A stretch of DNA of 11,603 nt from an uncultured Campylobacter sp. (GCA_938046705.1 CALIWP010000135.1:1-11603), one strand, 5' to 3'; positions 1-7,371 are shown, counted from the first letter of the stretch. Notes: generated from the sequence alone by a model not told the origin. Made by a program: numbers and translations.

Positions 1-1
1 G

Positions 2-658
2 AGCGGCGGGGAAATTATTAAAAAGGGAAAATCCGATGCGGATGGTGCCGCAGACTTCGACGCGCAGATGAAACGGCATACGCTTCCCGATACGGTACAG
101 CCGCCGCTTGAAGGAGCGAAATTATTAAATTCGATCCGTGCGGCTTCGGCGAATACGGGGAACGTCAAAAAACACGGCGGCATCATAGCGAAGCTTCCGC
201 CCGCAGTTAAATTCATCGTTTTTATTGCACTCTTTGCCGCAACGCTTGCCGTTCGTCCGCTTTCGTTATGCGCGTGTATATTTTTGCTTTCGCTCATCTA
301 CGCGTTTTCGGCAAAGTATCCGAAACGGCGCCTTTTTTTATCGCTCGTAAAGACGGTTCCGCTTTTGCTGTTTTTTTGCATCTTTCAGATGATTTTTTAT
401 CCGCCGCTTGAAGGCGAACGGATGTTCCTCGCTTATCGATATTTTACCGTTACGCCGTCGAAGCTTTTGCTTTGCCTTACGACGCTCATCCGCACCGAAG
501 GGGCGATCGCATGCATACTTTCGTTTTCATACACGACGCCGGAATACGATATCGTCGACGGTCTTTCGGTTTTGTTAAAACCGCTTTCCGTATTTTTTGC
601 GCTTTTTTGCTCGGTTTTTTGGCTCTTTTTCGCGGCGTTTTTTTCTGCCGTTTTTTGA
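2..658 (+). CDS. ECF-type ABC transporter, 3' fragment: ATPase tail fused to T (CbiQ-like) component, cut at a junction
   Basis: The reading frame is open from base 2 to the stop at 656-658, so the ATG at 68 is internal and this is a partial gene. The residues before that ATG begin SGGEIIKKG, which resembles the end of an ABC ATPase domain just after the switch region. A polar linker follows, then hydrophobic segments at about residues 47-80 and 89-111 counted from the ATG. Next comes IRTEGAIACIL...TTPEYDIVDGLSVLLKPLS, a pattern typical of the ECF T component (CbiQ family), the membrane subunit that couples two ATPases to a substrate-binding S component for vitamin or metal uptake. Resemblance stops after KPLS (about 589). 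The last ~22 residues are a Phe-rich run antisense to the neighbouring gene, and the usual C-terminal coupling helices with Ala-Arg-Gly motifs are missing. Fusion of ATPase and T domains is inferred from the short visible tail. Base and codon use (CGG, GCG, CCG, TTT) differ from everything after 660. The substrate cannot be told. Confidence 0.6.
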   Translation, partial: SGGEIIKKGKSDADGAADFDAQMKRHTLPDTVQPPLEGAKLLNSIRAASANTGNVKKHGGIIAKLPPAVKFIVFIALFAATLAVRPLSLCACIFLLSLIYAFSAKYPKRRLFLSLVKTVPLLLFFCIFQMIFYPPLEGERMFLAYRYFTVTPSKLLLCLTTLIRTEGAIACILSFSYTTPEYDIVDGLSVLLKPLSVFFALFCSVFWLFFAAFFSAVF

Positions 659-2238
659 GATTTGGCAGATTTTTTCGCGCTTTCGGTTTTGCTTTTGGCG
701 CTTGATTTTTTGTCGGCGGCTTTTTCGCCGTTTAAGCCAAGCTCGCTAATAGCGCTAAGTTCACCGTTTTCTTTTATATCGGTTGCAAATTTAGGCTTAT
801 TTATGTTGACGCTTTCGATGCGAAGCGCGGTTTTGGCTAGATCAAAATCCGCGTCCTTCACGCCGATTTCAGCGACGGCGGCGATCTCTTTATTTTTAGT
901 TTTTAGCGCGATTTTTTGCACTTTTACTTCGCCGATAGAAGCGGCACTGGCGTTATTTTCTAGCGTAAATTTAGGCGCGTTTATAACGAGCTTTTCTAGG
1001 CTTGCCGCACTGTTTTTACCGACCGGGGCGGAGGCGACGTTAAGCGTCAAATTTTTTAGGCCAGCTGCGATATTTTGCCCTTTTATTTTAGCATCCAGCT
1101 CACTTGCATTTGCGTCTTTTAGCTTTATCTCGCCGACGCTTTTTTCGGTCAAATTTATCCCGCTAACGCCCAGGGCTTTGAGCGCTGCAGACGCATTTAT
1201 ATCGCCTTTTTCATTCATATCGGCCTTAAGCGCGACGCCGCTTAAATTTAGACTGTTTAAATTTGCCTGCGCCTCGCCTTTAAAGCTCGTGTTTTTAAAT
1301 TTTATCTCGCTAATATCGGCCGCAAAGCTTCTTTTTTCGCTAACGTCGGCATTTACCTCGATGGCAGGTAGATCAAGCTCCTCTAGGCTCAAATTTTGCC
1401 CATCAAGTTGCGCTTCAAACGACTTTAAATTTAAAGCGGCGTTTTTTAAAGCAGCCTTGATAACGCCGCCGTCCGCACTTAGTTCGTAGCTCGTTTTTGC
1501 ATTTACGAGCGCGCTATTTATGCGTAGATCCTTCGTATCGATGAAGCTAAGAGCGACGGGGCGGACGTTAAAGTCCTTTAGGCTAAGCTCGCCGTAAACG
1601 CGAAGCGGCGCGAGGTCGATGCCGCCCTGCCAGTCCAGCTTTTGCGCTAGCGTGGAGTTTGCGTCAAAAACGTGCTTGCCCGCGCTATTTTGCTCGGTAT
1701 TTATGCCTGAGATTTCGTAGTTTATGCCCTCAAATTTGGCGCTAAAAGGCTGCTTTAAACTCTCGTCCGAGTAGGCAAACGAGCCGCCGATTATCTTTGT
1801 GCTGTTTAGAGCGAAATTTATGCTACTAGTTTCGTTGTTTTCGGTGCTAGTAGCGTTTGACTCGCCTAAAAACGTAGCTAAATTTAGCGTGCCGTTTTTA
1901 TCTCTAGCGATATTTACGCTTGGGCTTTTTAGGCGCAAGATATCGACTTCTGCTAGCTTTTTAAAGAGCGAAAAAGGCTTAAGTTTGACGTCGATTTGCT
2001 CCGCGCTAAAAAGCGGCGCGGTCGTGTTTAGCTCGGGGCGTGTGACGTTTAGCTCGAAGGTAAAGGGGTTAAATTTAGCCTCCGCTACGCTAAGGCTCGC
2101 GTTTATATCTTTTAGCTTTGCGGGCAAGGTGTTTTTGAGCGCGTAAGGAACGCCTAAAAAGCCTGCGAGCGTGTAGATGAGCAGCAAGCCCGCAAGCGAG
2201 CCTAGGATAATAAGAGCGATTTTTTTACTTTTTTGCAT
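433..2238 (-). CDS. AsmA-like / DUF748 inner-membrane-anchored periplasmic protein, C-terminally truncated at the junction
   Basis: The start is ATG at 2238-2236, with GAGG about 8 bases upstream on the minus strand. The protein opens with a short basic stretch and one membrane anchor (about residues 6-28), then VPYALKNTLPAKL. It continues with motifs typical of DUF748 proteins of the AsmA-like group: FNPFTFELNV near residues 56-65, AEQIDVKLKPFSLF, and SPSVNIARDKNGTLNLATFL near 105-124. The rest is amphipathic beta-strand repeats expected to form a periplasmic groove. Relatives (AsmA, TamB, YhdP) act in phospholipid movement to the outer membrane or in envelope assembly; that role here is inference. 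A Lys/Ala/Ser/Glu-rich low-complexity linker lies at about residues 505-548. Beyond it, from about base 603 down to 433, the codons are the antisense of the ECF transporter gene, so the true C-terminus is absent. About 545 residues are authentic; I recall family members being longer. The gene is divergent from the DUF488 gene. Confidence 0.75.
   Translation of the reverse strand: MQKSKKIALIILGSLAGLLLIYTLAGFLGVPYALKNTLPAKLKDINASLSVAEAKFNPFTFELNVTRPELNTTAPLFSAEQIDVKLKPFSLFKKLAEVDILRLKSPSVNIARDKNGTLNLATFLGESNATSTENNETSSINFALNSTKIIGGSFAYSDESLKQPFSAKFEGINYEISGINTEQNSAGKHVFDANSTLAQKLDWQGGIDLAPLRVYGELSLKDFNVRPVALSFIDTKDLRINSALVNAKTSYELSADGGVIKAALKNAALNLKSFEAQLDGQNLSLEELDLPAIEVNADVSEKRSFAADISEIKFKNTSFKGEAQANLNSLNLSGVALKADMNEKGDINASAALKALGVSGINLTEKSVGEIKLKDANASELDAKIKGQNIAAGLKNLTLNVASAPVGKNSAASLEKLVINAPKFTLENNASAASIGEVKVQKIALKTKNKEIAAVAEIGVKDADFDLAKTALRIESVNINKPKFATDIKENGELSAISELGLNGEKAADKKSSAKSKTESAKKSAKSQKTAEKNAAKKSQKTEQKSAKNTESGFNKTERPSTISYSGVVYENESMHAIAPSVRMSVVRQSKSFDGVTVKYR
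587..605. other. Probable chimeric junction between spirochaete-like and Campylobacter-like DNA
   Basis: To the left, the plus frame encodes a recognisable ECF T component up to KPLS (codons ending 589). To the right, the minus frame encodes the Lys/Ala-rich linker of a Campylobacter DUF748 protein. Between them lies a T-rich stretch (TATTTTTTGCGCTTTTTT), where short shared T-runs could have joined unrelated reads. The two coding frames overlap antisense over 433-658, and each overlapping part looks like nothing but the other gene's complement. An assembly artefact is most likely; a real insertion or deletion endpoint is the alternative. The exact base cannot be fixed by eye. Confidence 0.7.
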
Positions 2239-2263
2239 AAATTTGCCTCGATTTTTTTGGCGA

Positions 2264-2269
2264 ATTTTA
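2264..2269 (-). promoter_or_regulatory. Possible -10 box for the DUF748 gene
   Basis: The minus strand reads CTAGTAAAATTCG here, giving TAAAAT about 25 bases upstream of the ATG at 2238. Campylobacter sigma-70 promoters often have a recognisable -10 but no clear -35. The match is modest, and several other AT-rich hexamers nearby would score similarly. Confidence 0.25.
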
Positions 2270-2344
2270 CTAGGATTTTGATTAAAGGGCGGTTATTTTG
2301 GCGTATTCATACGAAAAATTAGCACCGTTTCTTATAAAATTAAA

Positions 2345-2383
2345 GCCGATATTTGATGCAAATAAACAAAAATCAAATACGGC
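2345..2383. repeat. Bulged inverted repeat in the divergent intergenic region
   Basis: GCCG-A-TATTTGAT at 2345-2357 pairs with ATCAAATACGGC at 2372-2383. This gives 12 base pairs with one bulged A and a 14-base A-rich loop (2358-2371). It sits between the divergent DUF748 and DUF488 genes. On the plus strand a run of five T follows about ten bases later (CTCTTTTTGA), too far for a classic terminator. It could be an operator, a weak terminator or a folded leader element. No function can be read from the sequence. Confidence 0.5.
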
Positions 2384-2467
2384 GCAAGATCTCTTTTTGA
2401 TAAAACTTGGCACACTTAAACTGCGGAGATAATTTAAAATCTAGTCGATAAAATAGCGATTTTACTG

Positions 2468-2473
2468 TAAAAT
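2468..2473 (+). promoter_or_regulatory. Possible -10 box for the DUF488 gene
   Basis: TAAAAT lies 33 bases before the ATG at 2507, leaving room for a leader of about 27 bases. A second TAAAAT is at 2449-2454, and either could serve. No -35 is evident. The call rests on position and a 5/6 match to TATAAT only. Confidence 0.25.
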
Positions 2474-2506
2474 TCGGAATCAAATTTGTCAAACCGGGGA
2501 GCAAAA

Positions 2507-2869
2507 ATGTTTCAGGCTTTCAGAATTTACGATTTTGTAAAAGGCGATGAAAATAGCGATTTTTACGGCGTATTCGTCGATAGACTCTATCCTCGCGGAG
2601 TGAAAAAGGAGATATTTTGCTCGTTTTTATGGCTAAAGTCGGTTACTCCGTCAAACGAGCTTAGGTCTTGGTTTCATGAGGACAAAGAGGCTAGATTTGA
2701 GGAATTTAAAGTTAAATTTAAGACCGAACTAGCAGATAAAGAGGCGACGGTGGGACTGAACGAGCTAAAAATTCTAGAAAAAAAGCACGGCAAAATCGCT
2801 CTATTAACCGCGACTAAAGATATAAATTTAAGCCACGTTGCGGTACTTTTAGAACTACTCAGAGAGTAA
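2507..2869 (+). CDS. DUF488 (YeaO-like) family small protein
   Basis: This encodes 120 residues from ATG 2507. The start is set by GGGGAG at 2496-2501, five bases upstream; an in-frame TTG at 2486 has no such site. Family signatures run in order: FRIYDF near the start, the hallmark VDRLYPRGVKKE (usually VDRLWPRGxxKE, Trp here replaced by Tyr), WLKSVTPSNELRSWF, a FKVKFKTEL segment, and C-terminal LLTATKDINLSHVAVLLELL (family form: LLxAxKDxxxNHAxVLxEXL, the Asn here being Ser). No signal peptide or membrane segment is visible, so it is probably cytoplasmic. The biochemical function of DUF488 is not established. It is a stand-alone gene: its upstream neighbour is divergent, and the next gene starts 332 bp away behind its own promoter. 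Base use matches the flanking Campylobacter DNA. Confidence 0.85.
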   Translation: MFQAFRIYDFVKGDENSDFYGVFVDRLYPRGVKKEIFCSFLWLKSVTPSNELRSWFHEDKEARFEEFKVKFKTELADKEATVGLNELKILEKKHGKIALLTATKDINLSHVAVLLELLRE

Positions 2870-2905
2870 AATTTAATTTACCTTTTATTTTTCATATTTT
2901 TTCGC

Positions 2906-2911
2906 TATAAT
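2906..2911 (+). promoter_or_regulatory. Likely -10 box driving the long leader of the first S-layer gene
   Basis: A perfect TATAAT follows an AT- and T-rich tract (2881-2904) with T-runs, the usual look of a Campylobacter sigma-70 promoter. Transcription would start near 2918, giving an untranslated leader of about 284 bases. It differs from the promoter of the second S-layer gene: no TG extension (GC precedes the box) and different flanks. It could alternatively drive an independent small RNA ending near 3140. Confidence 0.6.
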
Positions 2912-2984
2912 CCCCCAACTTTTTAAATCGATTTTAAGTTTATAGCATCTAGTTAAATTTATAAATATCATTAAAATTAAGGTC

Positions 2985-3085
2985 TGCGGTTTAAACGCTA
3001 AAGCCTAAAGATAAGTGTATCTTTTGCTGCGTTTAGATTTGAGCGATCATAATTTCGGTGCAGTAAATTTTATCCTAAAACTAGA
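2985..3085 (+). promoter_or_regulatory. Structured 5' leader of the first S-layer gene: long hairpin (2992-3035)
   Basis: TAAACGC at 2992-2998 pairs with GCGTTTA at 3029-3035. Inside it AGC (3002-3004) pairs with GCT (3026-3028), and AAAGAT (3007-3012) pairs with ATCTTT (3019-3024) around loop AAGTGT, sixteen pairs in all. The stretch from 2870 to 3201 has no credible ORF: there is no ATG between 2940 and 3200. Together with the next hairpin this looks like a folded RNA rather than plain spacer. S-layer mRNAs often have long stable leaders, so mRNA stabilisation is the modest explanation. I do not recognise a known riboswitch, tRNA or 6S RNA here. Confidence 0.5.
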
Positions 3086-3140
3086 CCCGATTAGGCGCCG
3101 CAATCTACCCGCGAATTAAGCCTAGTCGGGCTTATTTTTT
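3086..3140 (+). terminator. Terminator- or attenuator-like element inside the S-layer leader
   Basis: CCCGATTAGGC (3086-3096) pairs along all 11 positions, one as a U-G wobble, with GCCTAGTCGGG (3120-3130). A second, mutually exclusive hairpin is AAGCC (3118-3122) with GGCTT (3129-3133) around TAGTCG. Both end just before A and six T (3135-3140). Alternative pairing plus a T-run between promoter and start codon resembles transcription attenuation, or the end of an independent ~220-nt small RNA. The short hairpin has only five pairs, so the switch is speculative; the pairing itself is certain. Confidence 0.45.
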
Positions 3141-3189
3141 AAACTCGTAAATCGTATTTAAAACGTTAAACCTATAACCGTAACTAAAC

Positions 3190-3257
3190 AAGGAGTCCTC
3201 AATGGCAGTAACACAAGCGCAAGTAGCACAGCTTTACGTAGCGTTATTTAACCGTGC
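3190..3257 (+). repeat. Conserved 5' cassette, copy 1: ribosome-binding site, start and first codons of the S-layer genes
   Basis: These 68 bases match 7576-7643 at 64 positions (differences at 3200, 3219, 3225 and 3252). They cover the AAGGAGTCCT site, the ATG and about 18 codons. Upstream of 3190 the two genes have unrelated sequence. The AGGAGTCCT element (3191-3199) is self-complementary about a central G, so the Shine-Dalgarno core is followed at once by its own complement. Such shared 5' ends are what recombination uses between C. fetus sap genes. Confidence 0.8.
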
Positions 3258-6200
3258 CCCGGAAGGCGCAGGCTTTAACGCATGGGTAAACGCGGGGGCA
3301 AACAGTACGATAGCTAAGATGGCTAACGATATGCTATCTTCCCCGGCGGCCCTAGCCTATTTTAACGGCAGCATAGATCACGATAGAGATTTCGTAGAGA
3401 TGCTCTATAAAAATATCTTAGGCAAAGACTATTCTCAAGACCCGGACGGTATTAACGCATGGGTAAAACACATTCAACTAGGTAACTCAAGAGGAGATAC
3501 CGTAGCTAAACTATTTGAAGTAGCTACTTCTGCTATAGCAAAAGCAGCCGACCCTGTAGCCGCTAAGGTATTTGAAAATAAAACGGCCATCTCTCAGTAT
3601 ATGGCCGAGAAGATAGCAGATATTCCAGCCGATCAAACCGGAGCTTACGACTACTCTTTATTCCAAGAGATAATAGCGACTACGAATAATACCAACCTAG
3701 ACGAGCAAAAAGCAAAAATAGACGCTCTTATAGCTCCTACTATCCACAATCTTTCAGCAGACGCTAACGACGTAAGCGGAACAGGCAAATCAGACGTATT
3801 TAACGGAGCCGTATCTGCTACCGTAGGACAAACTACGTTTAAAGCTACCGATAAGCTAGACGGTAAGGGCGGAAACGATACTTTAAACCTAGATCTATAC
3901 ACTAACTTCTACGGAATGACTAACGGAACCGGAGAGGTTAAGAATATAGAGAATCTAAATTTGACTAATAAAACTAACGGCGATTTAAGATTTGACACCA
4001 AATATATCCACAACCTAGAAACCATCACCTTAAACGGCGAGAATAAGGTAGACGTTATTAACCCGGAGAACAAAGTAAAACTTTTAGTCAACGATCTAAA
4101 ACTAAGCGGAAACGGCGATACGGGAAGATTAAATCTAATCTATAATACCGACGTACTAGCCGGAAGCAACGATGACCAAGAGATCGTCGTCAACAACGTA
4201 AATATGGATAAAGACGCTAGAATAAACATAACTACCGTTAACGGAGACCATATAGAAGCTCTAACCATTAACGCCGTAGGAGGAGCTAGCAAGCTAACTA
4301 ATTTTACCTCAAATACGATTAGACAACCAGACCAAGTTGCAAGCATAAAGACTATGCATATAAAAGGAACGGCTGATCTAACGGTAGATACTACGAGCGG
4401 GCTATATAGCTTTGACGCTACCGAATATAAAGGCAACAAACTAATCGCAAACGTAAAAGCCAACGGATACGTTCAAAGCATAAAAGGCAGCGGACAAGAC
4501 GACGTATTTAACGTAACCGGAGCCAGCGGAAGAATCATACCTATCGACGGAGGAGCCGGCAAGGATACGGTAAACTTCATAGACGCTATAAACGGAAACC
4601 AACACGTAGAGATGACGGGAGTGGAAGTACTAAATATCAACACCAACGCTTCGGTACTAGACTTTACCAGAGCACAAGAGATAACCGAGCTTGGCATAAA
4701 CGGAACTAGCGCTACCGTAAATATACTTAACTCTAAGATAGCAAAAGTAAACGCAAAAGCTACCAACTCTACAAACGTAACTATAAACAATAGTACCGAT
4801 ATAAGAGATTTCGTTATAGAAAAAGGTAACGGCAGCATAACCGCAAACGGAACAGAAAAGCTAAACGTAAAAGTAGCCAACGCTAGCGACGTACCTGCAA
4901 GCCAAGGCACCACTTCTGCAAGCGTAGTCTCGAATACCGTAAAAGAGCTAGACTTTACCATAGAAAATACTACGGCTAACGGTAGTACTTTTTATCAAGA
5001 TATAAACAGCGCATTTGCTCTTGAAACGCTAAACGTAGTAAATAAGACCGACAAAGATATAACGGCTAGTATTACGGCGATAAACGCTTCGGGAAGCCAC
5101 GATACGAATGCCTACAACCTAAAGACTCTAAACGTAGAGACAAAGGGAGATTATACTATAAACAATAAGCTAAGCGGCATCAGTAAAATCAATCTAAAAG
5201 GTACAGGTGACGACACTAGCGTAACTCTTAGAGCCGTAGGCGATAAGACCTATCTTCCGGTTCCTCTTCAAGGCGTCCAAGATATTTCTTTAAAAGCCGA
5301 AGGATTAAAGAATTTAAGCGTAGCCGCAAACGATAAAATATATACCACTAGAGACGTAAGCCTAATATCTACTACGGATAAAGAGGACTCTACGGTAACG
5401 TACGGATTTATCGGCCTTCTTGATAATAATACCCCAACTAACACATACCAGGTTAATAATGTAACCATAAATGCTAACGGACAAAAAACATTGGATGTAA
5501 CTTCTATTAATGCTGCAGGCGATGTAAATTTAACAACGCACTTTACACAGGGCGGCTCTAAGGCTACTTATGGTGCCAATAGTAATGCTTATACTATAGG
5601 CAGAAACGTAACCATAAATCATACCTCAGATAGTAGCGTAACGGACGGTGAAGTATTTGTTAGAAACCTTTTGAAAGCAAACAAAGACCTGAATGTAACT
5701 GCTAGCGGATATAAGAGTTTGAAGCTTGGCGAAACTACTAATGATATACAAGTTGCTGGCTCGGCCACTATTAAAACTACAGCTACAGTTGCACAAAGCA
5801 CTACTAATATCCAGGGTGTAATCGGAACAACAAAAGGTCTGACGGTAAATGCAAATGCAGCTTATGGTATAACAGATGCTGTTTTAACATATGGAAATTT
5901 GACTGCCAATGCAAAAGATATCAATGTGACTGTATCTAACCAAAAATCCGTAACTATAGGTAATGTATCCGCAAACGGAGCTACGGCTGCTACTAGAGGC
6001 GATGTAAATATTACAACCAATACAAACATACAAGATGCTAGTGTTCAAGTGGGCAGTGTATCCTCATTAAATAAAGACGTTACTTTGAAATTTGCCGGTC
6101 AGGAAACATTAAGTGTAGGCGCAGTAACTGCTGACGATAACTCTACCGGCGTTAAAAATTTCGGTAAAGTAAATATTGATGTTACTACTAGCGATAATGA

Positions 6201-7371
6201 TGCTACAGCAACGTTTGGGAATGTAAGAGGCGTGAGCGTAAATTTAAACGTAAATAACCTAAAATCATTGAGCGTACAAAGTGCAACTGCAACCGATGGC
6301 GACGTAATGATCAATACTGGAACAAATACATACCTAGAAACGGCATCTTTTGGGTTCGTAAGCGGTAAAAACGTAACTATGGAAGTTTCAAACGTAACTG
6401 CGCCAATAACCGGTGTCACAACTGTAAATGTCCAAAACAATCTAACTATAAATGGATACGCAGGCGATGATGTAAGCCAATTTGCAATTACTCTTCAAAC
6501 ACCTGTGGATACCACAACGAAGGATTTTGTGGCAAATTTAACTAACGTTAAAGGAACTATAAATGCAGTTGGTGGTAACTCTGTCATAGAGACCATGACT
6601 ATAAAAGGTAGTATAACCAACCCTTCTAGCTTGAAAAGCGCTGGTCAAAATTCAGATTTGCGAGTAGACGCGTCTAATTTAACTGCATTAAAATCTATTG
6701 ATCTAAGTGGCTACACAAACGGTAGCGGAAAAGTTGAGCTAACTACATCAGTAGCAAGCACGGATCTAACTGCAATCAAAGGCGCAACTACTGCAACCCA
6801 AATGAATATATATTCTACTGGCTTAAAAACTGTAGAGGGCGGTGCAGGCAACGATAAGGTGGTGTTTTACGCTGCTCAAACCAAGGATATTAAAGTAAGC
6901 CTAGGTACTGGCGATGACGATTTTGTATTTGACGGTACTGCAGCCCTAACTGCTAATAAGAAATTTGAAATCAGCGGCGGAGCCGGCAACGACACGTTTG
7001 ACTTGTCTGCTGTAAAAACTGATGCTACTGCTAGCAAATACACAACTATCACCGATATCAACAGGGGTGATAAGATTAAGCTAGGAGCAACTGCTGCTTT
7101 TGAAAAATATACCGCTACAGATCTAGATAGTGAAGTTAGCCTATCGGCTGCTGCAAATAAAGTGTTGACCCATAGCAATGCTAATGTTGCAAATAAAGTT
7201 TGGGCTTTCGTATATAAAAACGAGACTTATTTGGTAAACGATAGCGATGGTAATAGTAGTGCATTAAATGCTAACGATAATCTTGTTAAACTTGCAGGAT
7301 TGTCGCATTTTGATAGGTTTGATGCATCCTTGGATTCGGGCATGCTAACCGTAACAAATACTAATTTTTAA
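3202..7371 (+). CDS. S-layer-RTX protein (SapA/Crs-like), first copy, 1389 residues
   Basis: This is likely the subunit of a Campylobacter surface layer, exported by a type I secretion system and held by calcium and LPS; assembly and export are inferred from the family. Residues 1 to ~180 form a DUF4214-type domain with two related helical units: LYVALFNRAPEGAGFNAWV and YKNILGKDYSQDPDGINAWV. RTX-like glycine/aspartate motifs occur at DKLDGKGGNDTL (217-228), IDGGAGKDTVNF (448-459), VEGGAGNDKVVF (1211-1222), LGTGDDDF (1234-1241) and ISGGAGNDTFDL (1257-1268). The middle is Thr/Asn/Val/Ala-rich beta-strand repeats, with a ~53-residue period at 907-1058. The last ~130 residues (to KVWAFVYKNETYLVNDSDG and beyond) match the second copy and probably carry the secretion signal. 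There is no N-terminal signal peptide and no cysteine. AGGAG lies six bases before the ATG. The length is close to that recalled for the C. rectus S-layer protein. Codon choice changes near base 5450. A strong terminator follows. It could instead be an RTX adhesin; no haemolysin-type activity is indicated. Confidence 0.85.
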   Translation: MAVTQAQVAQLYVALFNRAPEGAGFNAWVNAGANSTIAKMANDMLSSPAALAYFNGSIDHDRDFVEMLYKNILGKDYSQDPDGINAWVKHIQLGNSRGDTVAKLFEVATSAIAKAADPVAAKVFENKTAISQYMAEKIADIPADQTGAYDYSLFQEIIATTNNTNLDEQKAKIDALIAPTIHNLSADANDVSGTGKSDVFNGAVSATVGQTTFKATDKLDGKGGNDTLNLDLYTNFYGMTNGTGEVKNIENLNLTNKTNGDLRFDTKYIHNLETITLNGENKVDVINPENKVKLLVNDLKLSGNGDTGRLNLIYNTDVLAGSNDDQEIVVNNVNMDKDARINITTVNGDHIEALTINAVGGASKLTNFTSNTIRQPDQVASIKTMHIKGTADLTVDTTSGLYSFDATEYKGNKLIANVKANGYVQSIKGSGQDDVFNVTGASGRIIPIDGGAGKDTVNFIDAINGNQHVEMTGVEVLNINTNASVLDFTRAQEITELGINGTSATVNILNSKIAKVNAKATNSTNVTINNSTDIRDFVIEKGNGSITANGTEKLNVKVANASDVPASQGTTSASVVSNTVKELDFTIENTTANGSTFYQDINSAFALETLNVVNKTDKDITASITAINASGSHDTNAYNLKTLNVETKGDYTINNKLSGISKINLKGTGDDTSVTLRAVGDKTYLPVPLQGVQDISLKAEGLKNLSVAANDKIYTTRDVSLISTTDKEDSTVTYGFIGLLDNNTPTNTYQVNNVTINANGQKTLDVTSINAAGDVNLTTHFTQGGSKATYGANSNAYTIGRNVTINHTSDSSVTDGEVFVRNLLKANKDLNVTASGYKSLKLGETTNDIQVAGSATIKTTATVAQSTTNIQGVIGTTKGLTVNANAAYGITDAVLTYGNLTANAKDINVTVSNQKSVTIGNVSANGATAATRGDVNITTNTNIQDASVQVGSVSSLNKDVTLKFAGQETLSVGAVTADDNSTGVKNFGKVNIDVTTSDNDATATFGNVRGVSVNLNVNNLKSLSVQSATATDGDVMINTGTNTYLETASFGFVSGKNVTMEVSNVTAPITGVTTVNVQNNLTINGYAGDDVSQFAITLQTPVDTTTKDFVANLTNVKGTINAVGGNSVIETMTIKGSITNPSSLKSAGQNSDLRVDASNLTALKSIDLSGYTNGSGKVELTTSVASTDLTAIKGATTATQMNIYSTGLKTVEGGAGNDKVVFYAAQTKDIKVSLGTGDDDFVFDGTAALTANKKFEISGGAGNDTFDLSAVKTDATASKYTTITDINRGDKIKLGATAAFEKYTATDLDSEVSLSAAANKVLTHSNANVANKVWAFVYKNETYLVNDSDGNSSALNANDNLVKLAGLSHFDRFDASLDSGMLTVTNTNF
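5400..5490 (+). other. Codon-preference boundary inside the first S-layer gene
   Basis: Before this point Leu is almost always CTA, TTA or CTT, and Gly is mostly GGA or GGC. I find a single in-frame TTG in about 750 codons (at 3961). Afterwards TTG occurs about thirteen times in roughly 640 codons, the first at 5491, and GGT, ACA and AAT become common. The downstream style resembles the second S-layer gene. The reading frame is uninterrupted. Recombination between divergent alleles is the likely cause; an assembly chimera of two strains is the alternative. Confidence 0.55.
5461..6420 (+). repeat. Degenerate ~53-residue beta-strand repeats in the first S-layer protein (about residues 754-1073)
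   Basis: A recurring pattern of two strands, then a small-residue turn, can be aligned at residues 754, 803, 830, 907, 960, 1013 and 1058. Examples are INVTVSNQKSVTIGNV, VTLKFAGQETLSVGAV and VNLNVNNLKSLSVQSA. The units at 907, 960 and 1013 are exactly 53 residues apart; the others are irregular. The pattern suggests a stacked beta-solenoid or repeated Ig-like surface domains. The repeats are visible only in protein, not DNA, so they are old or diversified. Confidence 0.5.

Noticed and set aside
662..1489. Long plus-strand open frame encoding a Ser/Phe/Ala-rich protein
   Set aside because: It is antisense to the DUF748 gene, has a composition typical of a complementary frame, no ribosome-binding site and no family motif.
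2486..2506. TTG start seven codons upstream in the DUF488 frame
   Set aside because: The GGGGAG at 2496-2501 lies inside that extension and is ideally spaced for the ATG at 2507, and the family normally begins near this ATG.
2918..3140. 6S RNA, tRNA or a known riboswitch in the leader
   Set aside because: No cloverleaf, no 6S-like closing stem with a central bubble, and no riboswitch core that I can recognise. Only the hairpins are supportable.
4473..4961. Several minus-strand open frames of 60-165 codons across both S-layer genes
   Set aside because: They are by-products of the S-layer codon bias, which leaves few complementary stops. They have hydrophobic Ser/Val/Leu composition, no start signals and no recognisable domains.
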